Source: DASWJS01 sp036397035
GTDB taxonomy: Bacteria; Actinomycetota; AC-67
Assembly (NCBI GenBank): GCA_036397035.1
Contig: DASWJS010000024.1
Location: 1-47,482, forward strand
DNA: 47,482 nt
Direction of reading: 5' to 3'
Shown one piece after another: positions 1-7,596 of the stretch. Positions within the stretch are counted from its first letter, which is position 1; every line of letters begins with the position of its first letter. The notes beneath the pieces are model-generated. The model worked only from the letters and a program-made list of their open reading frames with translations, did not search any database and was not told the origin of the DNA. Position numbers and translations under genes: made by a program.

Positions 1-2
1 TC

Positions 3-620
3 GTGCGCATCCGCGGTTTACGCGAGCGCAATGTCGCAACGCAAGCGGAATTCGATCAGGTGACCAAAGCGTTCAAGTCGGCGCGGGCGCTGCATGTCGT
101 GCAGGAGGAGAACCTGAAACTCCTACAGGCGGGGACGCGGCCGGAGGACTTGCGCGCGGCGCAGGCGGCCCTCGACGCGGCGCAGGCCCACACTCGTCTC
201 TTGGAAAAGGGCTATCGCAAAGAAGATCAACTGCAGGCCGCGGCCGCCGTCGACGCTGCGAAAGCGGCGCGCGACGCAGTACACCGCGCGATCGACGAGC
301 TGGTCATCCGGTCGCCTGCCGAGAGCGCCGTCGTCGAAGCGATCGATCTGCAGCCGGGCGACCTGGTAGCGCCGAACGCTCCGGTCCTTTCGCTGCTGGA
401 TACACGGCGGCTCTGGGTGCGGGCTTACCTCCCCCAAAGCCGGCTGGGCGTTCAGGTCGGCGACCCGGTGACGGTGACCGTCCGCTACGCGCCGGGCCTC
501 ATGCCGATCGTCGGCCGCTTCATCGGCGATGACTTCCGGCTCGTTGCGAGCGTCACGATGCGGACCGAGCGAGCCCCCGACGGCTCAGATGACCCCGATG
601 CGGATGGCTCAAGCGACTGA
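3..620 (+). CDS. 5'-truncated HlyD-like adaptor fragment fused in frame to a TadE-like tail (suspected chimera)
   Basis: The frame runs off the left edge. Residues 1 to about 155 look like an HlyD/membrane-fusion adaptor: Ala-rich coiled-coil with LQAGTRPEDLRAAQAAL, then a lipoyl-like beta stretch (VIRSPAESAVVEAIDLQPGDLV) and LWVRAYLPQSRLGVQVGDPV. From about residue 155 the text changes: VTVTVRYAPGLMPIVGRF followed by FRLVASVTMRTE is what TadE-type pseudopilins end with, not how HlyD proteins continue. The next gene is TadG-like, so the tail fits its neighbour and the front does not. In the front part four of six Lys codons are AAA and a TTA Leu codon occurs, whereas the rest of the window uses AAG almost throughout. 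I read this as two unrelated genes joined near 455-495, most likely an assembly or amplification artefact. A real fusion cannot be excluded from sequence alone. Confidence 0.6.
   Translation: MRIRGLRERNVATQAEFDQVTKAFKSARALHVVQEENLKLLQAGTRPEDLRAAQAALDAAQAHTRLLEKGYRKEDQLQAAAAVDAAKAARDAVHRAIDELVIRSPAESAVVEAIDLQPGDLVAPNAPVLSLLDTRRLWVRAYLPQSRLGVQVGDPVTVTVRYAPGLMPIVGRFIGDDFRLVASVTMRTERAPDGSDDPDADGSSD
455..495. other. Probable chimeric junction between HlyD-like and TadE-like sequence
   Basis: Both families carry a beta strand encoded like GTGACGGTGACCGTC at this point: HlyD as GDPVTVTV, TadE as VTVTVRY. Homology and codon usage switch here, which suggests joining through a short shared sequence. 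The exact break cannot be fixed without reads. Confidence 0.5.
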
Positions 621-1005
621 GCGCGGCGCGATCTCGATCGTGGCGGCCACCGGGTCGCTCGTGCTGTGCCTGACCGGCCTGGCGGCGGTGGACGTCGGCT
701 CGATGCTGCACGCGCGGGCGTCGGCACAGAACGCGGCCGACGCGGCGGCGCTCGCTGCCGCGGTGGCGCAGGTGGAGATCCTGCGTCAGGACGCCGATCC
801 GTTGGAGGAGGCCACGCTCTACGCCGAGGCCAACGGGGCGCGGCTCGTCCGCTGTTCGTGCGAGCCGGGGTCGCCGACCGCCGAGGTGGAGGTCTCGGTG
901 CGGCCGCAGCTCCTGCTGCTGCGGGGATGGGACGGCAGGCTCGTCCGCGCCGTCGCGCGAGCGGAGGTCGACCCCGACCTGCTCAGCTACCACGACAACG
1001 CCTAG
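589..1005 (+). CDS. TadG/Rv3654c-like secretion-neighbourhood protein
   Basis: A 138-residue protein. After a short basic start it has ERGAISIVAATGSLVLC and a hydrophobic segment (about residues 14-33), then the hallmark (S/A)AQNAADAAALAAA of TadE/TadG-like pilus-assembly proteins. The family known as helicase/secretion neighbourhood TadE-like protein sits between tad pilus genes and a large DEAH helicase, and such a helicase lies at 3934-6210. The likely role is a minor pseudopilin or accessory protein of a Flp/Tad system, membrane-anchored by its N terminus. The start is chosen at 589; ATGs at 598 and 604 are equally possible. It overlaps the preceding frame by 32 bases, as expected if that frame is a real TadE tail. 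Two cysteines (RCSCEPG) lie in the middle. The rest of the tad operon is not in the window. Confidence 0.75.
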   Translation: MTPMRMAQATERGAISIVAATGSLVLCLTGLAAVDVGSMLHARASAQNAADAAALAAAVAQVEILRQDADPLEEATLYAEANGARLVRCSCEPGSPTAEVEVSVRPQLLLLRGWDGRLVRAVARAEVDPDLLSYHDNA

Positions 1006-1051
1006 GCACGACAGCACCCAGGCGCACGAGACCTACCGGCGCGACGAAGGA

Positions 1052-1057
1052 TAGGCT
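1052..1057 (+). promoter_or_regulatory. Putative -10 box (TAGGCT) for the PPOX-fold gene
   Basis: TAGGCT lies 7 bases before the GTG start at 1065, and no Shine-Dalgarno sequence separates them. This is consistent with a leaderless transcript. No -35 box was recognised. Confidence 0.35.
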
Positions 1058-1064
1058 CGCTGCC

Positions 1065-1544
1065 GTGCCGATCCCACGCGAGCAGCTTCGCCTGAGCCCC
1101 GCCGAGCTGGACGAGCTGCTGACCTCGGCCCGCACGCTCCGGGCCGGCACGGTCTCGCCCGACGGCTGGCCTCACGTGATGCCCCTGTGGTTCGTGTGGC
1201 ACGAGGGAGAGGTGTGGTTCAACAGCCTTCGCCGCAGCCGCCGCGCGCGGGACGTCGCCGCCGGCTCGCCGGTGGCGCTGTGCGTCGACACCGGGACCGA
1301 GTACGCCGAGCTGCGCGGCGCCGTGCTCTACGGGCGGTTCGCCCCGGCCGGCGACCGGCCGGAGCTTCCGGCGGTCAAGGAGGCCTTCGCCGCCAAGTAC
1401 TGGCCCGGCGTCGCGATTCCCGACCTGGCGAGTCACGAATGGCTGAGCCTGCGACCCGACCGGGTCGTGTCCTGGGACTTTCGCAAGATCCCGGCCGGCC
1501 GGGACCGTCGTCTGGAGGCTCGCCGGGCCGCGACCGAGTCCTGA
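1065..1544 (+). CDS. PPOX-fold flavin/F420-dependent family protein
   Basis: A 159-residue protein of the pyridoxamine-5'-phosphate-oxidase-like split-barrel superfamily. The fingerprint is the N-terminal region LRAGTVSPDGWPHVMPLWFVW followed by EVWFNS and RRSRRARDV, the pattern of small oxidoreductases or binders of FMN or F420 in actinobacteria. Substrate and cofactor cannot be assigned. GTG at 1065 is chosen because homology begins just after it and a TAGGCT -10-like box sits 7 bases upstream. The frame is open far upstream, but that part is only the shadow of the TadG-like gene. It is a stand-alone gene between the pilus-type gene and the sortase pair; a role in either is not implied. Confidence 0.75.
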   Translation: MPIPREQLRLSPAELDELLTSARTLRAGTVSPDGWPHVMPLWFVWHEGEVWFNSLRRSRRARDVAAGSPVALCVDTGTEYAELRGAVLYGRFAPAGDRPELPAVKEAFAAKYWPGVAIPDLASHEWLSLRPDRVVSWDFRKIPAGRDRRLEARRAATES

Positions 1545-1660
1545 ACGACGGCAGGAGTGTCCCGGTTCGTCACCTTCTCCGGCGCGGTTCGTTGTCCAAC
1601 CCGGGACCCCCGTTCCTCATCCTGTGGCGCCCCGAAGTCGATGGTAGAAACGACAAGGAC

Positions 1661-2428
1661 ATGAGCGAGCACCCCTCCGACGGCCGTTCCTTCGACGCCG
1701 AGCGCTGGCCGACCGCCGGCGTCGGCTCCCGGCGGCCGTCCGCACCCGTCAAGGACCCGGTTCCCAAGCGCGTGCTCTCGTCGACGTCTTTCCTGCTGGA
1801 CACGAGCCGCCGTCGCCGCGGCGGCCGCATGTTCCTGTGGTCGGTGGTCGTGGCGCTGGCACTCGCCGGCGTCGGGCTCGCCTCCTATCCGTTCGTCACC
1901 GACGTGTGGGCGGGCCGCATCCAGAACGACCTGCAAAAGGACTACCAGGAGAACGCCGCGGCGCTGGCCGCCGCCTATCGCGCCCGCGCGTTCGATCCCG
2001 GCGACACGCTCACGAAGCTCCACATCCCGTCGCTCGGGGTCAACCGGATCGTCGTCGAGGGCATCACCGGCAACGCGCTGCGCGCGGGGCTCGGGCACTA
2101 TCCCAACACCGCGCTGCCGGGGGACACGACGGGCAACATCGCGATCGCCGGTCATCGGACCGGCTTCGGCGAGCCCTTCCGGCACCTCGACGCGCTGAAG
2201 GAAGGAGACCGCATCGAGCTGGAGACCCCCCTCGGTCGCTTCATCTACGCGGTCATGCCGGACTTCGACGGGCACGGCAACCCCTGGATCACCGCCGCCG
2301 ACGACTGGACGGTCACCACGCCGACGCCCGAGCCGTCGCTCACGCTCACGACCTGCGACCCGCCGGGCACCTCGATCAACCGCCTGATCGTGCGCGCGCG
2401 GCTCGTCGCGACGAAGCCGGTCGCCTGA
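1661..2428 (+). CDS. Class E-type sortase
   Basis: A 255-residue membrane-anchored transpeptidase. A Pro/Arg-rich cytoplasmic N terminus of about 57 residues precedes one membrane segment (MFLWSVVVALALAGVGLAS, about residues 58-77). The extracytoplasmic sortase barrel follows with LHIPSLGVNRIVVEG, the catalytic His165 in AGHRTGFGEPF, Cys232 in LTTCDPPG and Arg241 in SINRLIV. All three catalytic residues are present, so the enzyme should be active. Class E sortases of high-GC actinobacteria attach proteins with an LAxTG-like signal to the cell wall. The ATG at 1661 is the natural start; the upstream open frame is a shadow. Its stop overlaps the next start by one base (TGATG), so the two are translated together and the downstream product is the obvious substrate or partner candidate. 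Confidence 0.85.
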   Translation: MSEHPSDGRSFDAERWPTAGVGSRRPSAPVKDPVPKRVLSSTSFLLDTSRRRRGGRMFLWSVVVALALAGVGLASYPFVTDVWAGRIQNDLQKDYQENAAALAAAYRARAFDPGDTLTKLHIPSLGVNRIVVEGITGNALRAGLGHYPNTALPGDTTGNIAIAGHRTGFGEPFRHLDALKEGDRIELETPLGRFIYAVMPDFDGHGNPWITAADDWTVTTPTPEPSLTLTTCDPPGTSINRLIVRARLVATKPVA

Positions 2429-3648
2429 TGAACGCTCGCCGCCTGTTCGCGCTCGCCGCCGGCCTGGCGATCTGTGGTCTGGGCACGGGCGCGGGCTGGA
2501 CGGCGCCGGACCAGTCCAGCACCAAGGTGACGAAGGTCTTCGAATGCGCCGGCTCGGGCTGCGACGTGAAGGTCGAAGACGGCGACGTCGCCACCCGCTC
2601 GATCGAGATGACCGTCACGGCGTCGGCTTCGCCCTTCAACCTTGAATGGGTGGAGCTGGAGACGCGGGTCGACGACGGCTCCTGGATCTGCGTGAAGCAC
2701 TGGGACATCAACGCGGCGAGCGTCACCAAGACCTATCAGTGGGACACGCGCGCCTTCCCGAGCGCCCCCGCGGGGTGCCCGGAGAGTCCGAAGCACGGCA
2801 AGGCCACGCCCAACGGCACGTTCGAGTTCCGCGTGGGCGCGCAGGACGTGACGGGGACCCAGGGTCGAACCGCGCAGGCCGACTACTTCACGGTGCTGGT
2901 CAACAACGCGCCCCCAACGCCGAGTTGGTGGGCGGACCCGCTCGTCGAGGGAGATCTGGACGGCGCGCCGTCGGTGCGCCTGCAATGGACGGCCGAGGCC
3001 GGCAGCGACGTCGTCGAGTATCACTTCGTCCGCCAGAACCCCGACGGATCGGAGATCGAGGTCGCCTTCGACGCGGCGAAGCCGGGGAGGCAGGGGTGCG
3101 AGGTGGACCACAGCGCCGCCTACACGTGCTACGACGACTTCTTCCCCACCGAGGGCTACGAAGGCTCCTACACCTATTCGGTCTACGCGTTCCGTTCGAC
3201 GGCGGCGCCGGTGACGACGCCCGGCGTGTCTTCGTGCGTGCTGAGCGCGGGCAGGTGCGTCGAGTCCCAGGGCAGCACGACCCGGACGGTGACGTTGCGG
3301 GCGCCCGAGGTCGAGAGCGTCGCGCCGCTGCCTCGTGAGACCGGCCGCGGCGGCAGCCGTCCTTCGAACCGCGGCGGTTCCACGGGAGGCTCGCCCTCCC
3401 GCGCGCCGGCCGGCTGCGGCGAGTTCTGCACGGGCGAGTTCGACCCCTCGCTTCCCTACGACCAGCGCCGCGGGTTCGTCGTGCGCGGGGCGGACGGCTC
3501 GGCGCTGGCGGTCGGCGACGACGTGACACGCGTGTCGCTGGACCAGTACGCCGACCGGAGCGGCGCCGCGGCGCTCGCGGCCGGGCTCTTGCTGCTCGTC
3601 GGCGCGGCGCACATGGCGCGCGTGCTGAACCGCGGCGCGCGGGCGTAG
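2428..3648 (+). CDS. Secreted, C-terminally anchored surface protein coupled to the sortase
   Basis: A 406-residue protein of unknown function. It begins with a signal peptide (MNARRLFALAAGLAICGLG, cleavage plausible after GWTA), continues as a beta-rich, Cys-containing ectodomain with fibronectin-type or carbohydrate-binding flavour (repeated Trp/Tyr-rich strands, DVVEYHFVRQNPDG), then a Gly/Ser/Arg/Pro-rich linker (about residues 300-330). It ends in a hydrophobic stretch AAALAAGLLLLVGAAHM with a basic tail ARVLNRGARA. That C terminus has the layout of a cell-wall sorting signal, but I see no LAxTG or LPxTG pentapeptide before it; the nearest text is SLDQYADRSG. It may be an ordinary tail anchor, or use a divergent motif recognised by the adjacent sortase. 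One-base overlap with the sortase stop indicates co-expression. Confidence 0.65.
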   Translation: MNARRLFALAAGLAICGLGTGAGWTAPDQSSTKVTKVFECAGSGCDVKVEDGDVATRSIEMTVTASASPFNLEWVELETRVDDGSWICVKHWDINAASVTKTYQWDTRAFPSAPAGCPESPKHGKATPNGTFEFRVGAQDVTGTQGRTAQADYFTVLVNNAPPTPSWWADPLVEGDLDGAPSVRLQWTAEAGSDVVEYHFVRQNPDGSEIEVAFDAAKPGRQGCEVDHSAAYTCYDDFFPTEGYEGSYTYSVYAFRSTAAPVTTPGVSSCVLSAGRCVESQGSTTRTVTLRAPEVESVAPLPRETGRGGSRPSNRGGSTGGSPSRAPAGCGEFCTGEFDPSLPYDQRRGFVVRGADGSALAVGDDVTRVSLDQYADRSGAAALAAGLLLLVGAAHMARVLNRGARA

Positions 3649-3678
3649 GCAATGGCGCAGCTTCCTCCTCATTCTGGC

Positions 3679-3684
3679 TACCAT
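3679..3684 (+). promoter_or_regulatory. Putative -10 box (TACCAT), leaderless arrangement
   Basis: TACCAT ends 7 bases before the ATG at 3692 and there is no purine-rich ribosome-binding site between. No convincing -35 box was seen. Confidence 0.35.
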
Positions 3685-3691
3685 TGACGCA

Positions 3692-3937
3692 ATGGACCCG
3701 ATCACGTGCACGTGCGGGGCGATCCTGGTGGAGGAGATCACCAAGACGGGTGTGCGTCCGGTCGGAGCGGCCGAGCCCATCGTCTTCCGGCGGACCACGG
3801 ACTACGTCGTGTGTCCCTCTTGCCTTACGTCCTACGGCGTCCGCGACTTGATGAAGCGCGCACGAAGCGCGGACTCCGTCACGCGGCTGCTCGCGCTCAT
3901 CCCCGGCGAGGGCGAGGAGCCCGACGGCGACTCCTAG
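3692..3937 (+). CDS. Small Zn-ribbon-like protein of unknown function
   Basis: An 81-residue soluble protein with two cysteine pairs, CTC (Cys6, Cys8) near the start and CPSC (Cys42, Cys45) in the middle, spaced like a zinc-binding knuckle. The C-terminal half is helical and ends in an acidic tail (PGEGEEPDGDS). No family was recognised. A TACCAT -10-like box precedes the ATG by 7 bases, suggesting its own leaderless transcript. It converges on the helicase gene and their stop codons overlap by 4 bases. Base composition and codon use match the neighbourhood, which supports a real gene despite its length. Confidence 0.6.
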   Translation: MDPITCTCGAILVEEITKTGVRPVGAAEPIVFRRTTDYVVCPSCLTSYGVRDLMKRARSADSVTRLLALIPGEGEEPDGDS

Positions 3938-6210
3938 ACGCGCAGGATCGCCGCCAGCAGCCTGACCGCGCCCGCCTTGTCGAGCGGCTCGTTCCCGTTC
4001 CCGCATTTTGGGGAGTGCACGCAGGAAGGGCAGCCGTGCTCGCATGCGCACGCGTCGATCGTCTCCATGGTCACGCGAAGGTGCTCGGCCCCGGCGACGA
4101 ACGATCGCTCGGCGAAGCCGGCGCCGCCCGGATAGCCGTCGTAGACGAACACGGTGCAGGCGCCGGTGTCGGGGTGGAGCGCGGTCGAGACGCCGCCGAC
4201 GTCCCAGCGATCGCACATCGCGAACAGCGGCATGAGCCCGATCGCGGCGTGCTCCGCCGCGTGCGCCGCGCCGGGCGTGCTCGCGCGGTCGAGCTTCGCC
4301 TCCGCCAGCACGCCGGCGTCGACGGTGTACCAGACCGAGCGCGTGCGCAGTGACCGGACCGGCATGTCGAGCGGTTGCTGGTCGATCAGCTCGTTGCTGT
4401 AGAGGCGCCGGCGAACGAAGCCGACGACGTGGTTGCTCACGTCCACCTCGCCGAAGAACAGCGGCGCTCGCCCGGCGGCCGCCTCCCGTTCGACGGCCGC
4501 GATCCGGATGTCGGTCACGTCGCGTGCCTGCGTGTACCACGGGTCGCGCGACGGCTCGACCAGTGCGACGGCCGCCTCGAGATCGAGCGAGCCGACCGCG
4601 TACTGCTCGCCCTGGTGCAGGTAGATCGCGCCGGGGTGCAGCGTGTGCGGCGCGCGAGCCTCGTCGCTGGTGCCGAGCACGCGCCCGGTCGAGCCCTCGA
4701 CGATGGTGACCGTCCGGCCGGCCGCCCGGATCCCGATGCCGGCCGCGGGGCCGGACCGCCCGTTCCAGACCCAGCGGGGGCCGCGCGCGCGCAGGAGCCC
4801 GGCAGCCGCCAGACGGTCGCGCGCGGCCCCCGTGCCCGGGCCGAAGTACGCCGCGTCTTCTTCCCGGACCGGCAGCTCGAAGGCGGCGCATCCCACGTGC
4901 GCGTCCAGCACGTGCGGGTTGGCGGGGTCGACGACGGCCGCCTCGGGCGGGCGCGCGAAGAACTCCTTCGGGTGCGACACCACGTACTGGTCGAGCGGGT
5001 CGTCGTTTGCGATCAGCACCGCAAGGGCGCGGTCGCGGCCGCGGCCGGCTCGTCCGACGCGCTGCCAGGTCGCGGCGACGGTGCCCGGGTAGCCGGCCAG
5101 CAGGCACGCGTCGAGCCCGCCGACGTCGATGCCCAGCTCCAGCGCGGAGGTCGCCGCCACGCCGAGCAGGTCCCCCGACTCGAGCCGGCGCTCCACCTCG
5201 CGCCGTTCCTCCGGCAGGTAGCCGGCGCGGTAGGAGGCGACGCGACCGGCGCGCGCGGCCCGGCCGTCGCGAGTGGTGCCCAGCAGGTCGCGCGCGTGGG
5301 AGGCGACCAGCTCGGCGGCCCGGCGCGAGCCGGTGAAGGCGATCGTGCGAACGTCCTGCTCGGCCAGGCCGGCGAGCAGGGCCGCCGCTTGCGAGGTCGT
5401 GCTGTAGCGCTCGGGCGCGTCGGGATCGGCGTCCGGGCGCAGCGGCGGGTTCCAGAAAGCGAAGAGCTTGCCCGCGCGGGGCGAGCCGTCGTCGGTGACG
5501 GCGTCGAACGGCAGGCCGGCGAGCCGCCCCGCCAGCTCCGCCGGGTTCCCGATCGTGGCGCTCGCGGCCACGAAGGCGGGCTCGGCGCCGTAGTGCGCCG
5601 CGAGGCGCCGGAGCCGTCGCAGGATCCCGGCGACGTGAGAGCCGAACACGCCGCGAAACACATGCATCTCGTCGATCACCACGAGCCGCAGCGCGCGCAG
5701 GAAGGGAGCCCAGCGTTCGTGTTGCGGGAGGATGCCGACGTGGAGCATGTCGGGGTTGGTGATCGCCACGTTGGCGTTGCGCCGGACCCACGCCCGTTCG
5801 TCGCCGCCGGTGTCGCCGTCGTAGATCGCGGCGCGGGCGGCGGGGAATGCGAACGCGCGCAGGTGGCGGAGCTGGTCCTGCGCGAGGGCCTTGGTCGGGA
5901 ACAGGTAGATCGCGGTCGCGCGCGGGTCGGCGAGGAGCATCTCGAACGTGGCGAGCTGGTAGACGAGGCTCTTGCCGCTCGCCGTCCCGGTGGCGACCGC
6001 GACGTTGCGGCCGGCGCGCCAGGCGCGAAGGCCCGCCGCCTGGTGCGCCCACAGCCGGTCGATGCCGAGCCGCCGCAGCCGGACGGCGAGGTCGGGCGCG
6101 ACGTCGAGGGGCTCGTCGCGCGCGCCCGCGGGCGGGATCGCTTCGACGTGGACCACGCAGCCGGCGTGGTCGCCCGACGCCAGTTCGCGGAGCGCGCGTT
6201 CGGGATCCAC
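3934..6210 (-). CDS. DEAD/DEAH-box helicase with C-terminal DUF1998 Zn-binding domain
   Basis: A 758-residue superfamily 2 helicase. The Q-like LWAHQAAGLRAWRAGRN is followed by Walker A TGTASGKS, Walker B/motif II IDEMHVFRG, motif III VAASATIGNP, then the second RecA lobe with IAFTGSRRAAE and motifs V/VI ATSALELGIDVGG and QRVGRAGR. The C terminus carries four clustered cysteines (CACEHGCPSCVHSPKC), the Zn-binding element of the MrfA/YprA-like helicases. Family members are linked to DNA repair, notably mitomycin-type damage in Bacillus. In actinobacteria this gene typically lies beside tad pilus genes, as here. Start: GTG at 6210 (VDPERALRELAS), where homology begins; the frame stays open upstream but is antisense to the exchanger gene. 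It is the homologue of the Rv3649-type helicase. Confidence 0.88.
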   Translation of the reverse strand: MDPERALRELASGDHAGCVVHVEAIPPAGARDEPLDVAPDLAVRLRRLGIDRLWAHQAAGLRAWRAGRNVAVATGTASGKSLVYQLATFEMLLADPRATAIYLFPTKALAQDQLRHLRAFAFPAARAAIYDGDTGGDERAWVRRNANVAITNPDMLHVGILPQHERWAPFLRALRLVVIDEMHVFRGVFGSHVAGILRRLRRLAAHYGAEPAFVAASATIGNPAELAGRLAGLPFDAVTDDGSPRAGKLFAFWNPPLRPDADPDAPERYSTTSQAAALLAGLAEQDVRTIAFTGSRRAAELVASHARDLLGTTRDGRAARAGRVASYRAGYLPEERREVERRLESGDLLGVAATSALELGIDVGGLDACLLAGYPGTVAATWQRVGRAGRGRDRALAVLIANDDPLDQYVVSHPKEFFARPPEAAVVDPANPHVLDAHVGCAAFELPVREEDAAYFGPGTGAARDRLAAAGLLRARGPRWVWNGRSGPAAGIGIRAAGRTVTIVEGSTGRVLGTSDEARAPHTLHPGAIYLHQGEQYAVGSLDLEAAVALVEPSRDPWYTQARDVTDIRIAAVEREAAAGRAPLFFGEVDVSNHVVGFVRRRLYSNELIDQQPLDMPVRSLRTRSVWYTVDAGVLAEAKLDRASTPGAAHAAEHAAIGLMPLFAMCDRWDVGGVSTALHPDTGACTVFVYDGYPGGAGFAERSFVAGAEHLRVTMETIDACACEHGCPSCVHSPKCGNGNEPLDKAGAVRLLAAILRV

Positions 6211-6270
6211 GCCGCGGATCGTAGTCTCAGCCGGGGACGCGTCCGGTGCGAAGACCGCCGTGGGCGCTGC

Positions 6271-6276
6271 TATCGT
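6271..6276 (+). promoter_or_regulatory. Putative -10 box (TATCGT)
   Basis: TATCGT ends 7 bases before the GTG at 6284. The helicase starts divergently at 6210, so both promoters must fall in this 73-base gap. There is no clear -35. Confidence 0.3.
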
Positions 6277-6283
6277 GCGCGGC

Positions 6284-7582
6284 GTGACCGACGCGCCCGC
6301 GCATCCCGCGCCGCCCGCTCCGCGCCTGCACCCGGGCCGCCAGTGGCTCCTCATGGCGAGCGCCGGCCTTCTGGCGGTCCCCGCGTTCGCGCTCCGGCTC
6401 GACGTGCTCGACCTGTCGCTGGGCGCCGAGACCGTGCTGTTCGGGCTCGGCATCCTCGGCGCGGCGTTCCTGCTCTCGTGGGCCGCGGAGGTCGCGCAGC
6501 TCGACATCTCGCAGGGTCTGGCGATCGCGTTCCTTGCGTTCATCGCGGTCCTGCCCGAGTACGCGGTGGACCTGGTGTTCGCGTGGAAGGCCGGCGTGCA
6601 GGACGCCGCGCGCGTGGGCAACGAGATGCTGTGCGGCGCCCACGAAACGTGCCGGCAGCTCGCGATCGCGAACATGACCGGCGCGAACCGGCTGCTGATC
6701 GGGCTGGGCTGGGCGGTCGTGGTGCTGGTGTGGTGGCGTCGCTCCGGCAACAAGGGCATCGTGCTTCCCGTCTCGCGCCGGACCGAGCTTGGGTTCCTGC
6801 TCCTGGGGACGCTGTGGGCGTTCACGATCGTGATTCGCGGCAGCCTGAGCATCGTCGACACCGTGCTGCTCGTCGGGCTGTTCGCGTTCTACATCTGGCA
6901 CACGGCGCGCGAGGAGCAGGAACATCCCGAGCTGGTCGGACCGCCCGTCGTGATCGCCGCCATGGGGGCCGTGCGGCGGCGTTTGGTGACGCTGGCCATG
7001 TTCGCCTTCGCCACGGTTGCCATCATCGCCAGCGCCGAGCCGTTCGCGCACGGCCTGGTCGAGGTGGCCGAGGGGGCGGGCTTCTCGCCGTTCCTGGCCG
7101 TGCAGTGGCTCGCGCCGCTCGCCAGCGAGGCGCCCGAGATGATCATCGCCGTGCTCTTCGTCCTGCGCGCGAAGCCGCACCAGGGCTTGGGCGCGCTGGT
7201 GTCCTCGAAGGTCAACCAGTGGACGCTGCTGGTGGGGACGCTGCCGCTCGCCTACGCGATCTCGTTCGGCTCGCTGTCGCACGCGATGGTGCTCGACGGG
7301 CGCCAGATCGAGGAGATCTTCCTGACGGCCGCGCAATCGCTCTTCGCGGTGGCAGTGCTGTCCAACCTGACGATCTCGCGGGGTGAGGCGGCGGGCCTGC
7401 TCGTGCTGTTCCTTGCGCAGTTGGGCTTCGAGAGCACGACGATCCGCGTCGGTTTCGCGTTCGCCTACCTGGCGCTGTTCCTGGTGCTCGTCCTGCCGAG
7501 GCCCGATCGCAGGCGCGAGCTGCTCCTCGCCATCCGCACCGCGCTCCGCAAGCCGGGCAAGGCGATCCCCGCCGGCGACTGA
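6284..7582 (+). CDS. CaCA-superfamily sodium/calcium exchanger-like membrane protein
   Basis: A 432-residue polytopic protein with about 10-11 membrane segments. Two inverted alpha-repeats typical of cation/Ca2+ exchangers can be seen. The first has FIAVLPEYAVDLVFAW and, after a soluble insertion, AIANMTGANRLLIGLGW. The second has WLAPLASEAPEMIIAVLF and ALVSSKVNQWTLLVGTLPL. The acidic residues in LPEYAVD and ASEAPE match the catalytic glutamates of the family. The insertion in the first repeat (VGNEMLCGAHETCRQ) is unusual and holds two cysteines. A basic cytoplasmic tail ends the protein. The ion is unknown; Ca2+/cation antiport in the inner membrane is likely. GTG 6284 is chosen for homology and the TATCGT box 7 bases upstream. 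It ends 14 bases from the convergent LCP gene. Confidence 0.8.
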   Translation: MTDAPAHPAPPAPRLHPGRQWLLMASAGLLAVPAFALRLDVLDLSLGAETVLFGLGILGAAFLLSWAAEVAQLDISQGLAIAFLAFIAVLPEYAVDLVFAWKAGVQDAARVGNEMLCGAHETCRQLAIANMTGANRLLIGLGWAVVVLVWWRRSGNKGIVLPVSRRTELGFLLLGTLWAFTIVIRGSLSIVDTVLLVGLFAFYIWHTAREEQEHPELVGPPVVIAAMGAVRRRLVTLAMFAFATVAIIASAEPFAHGLVEVAEGAGFSPFLAVQWLAPLASEAPEMIIAVLFVLRAKPHQGLGALVSSKVNQWTLLVGTLPLAYAISFGSLSHAMVLDGRQIEEIFLTAAQSLFAVAVLSNLTISRGEAAGLLVLFLAQLGFESTTIRVGFAFAYLALFLVLVLPRPDRRRELLLAIRTALRKPGKAIPAGD

Positions 7583-7596
7583 TGTCCGCCGGGGCC

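Noticed and set aside
7583..7596. Bidirectional terminator between the exchanger and LCP genes
   Set aside because: The gap is only 14 bases and the GC-rich text gives no clean stem outside coding sequence.
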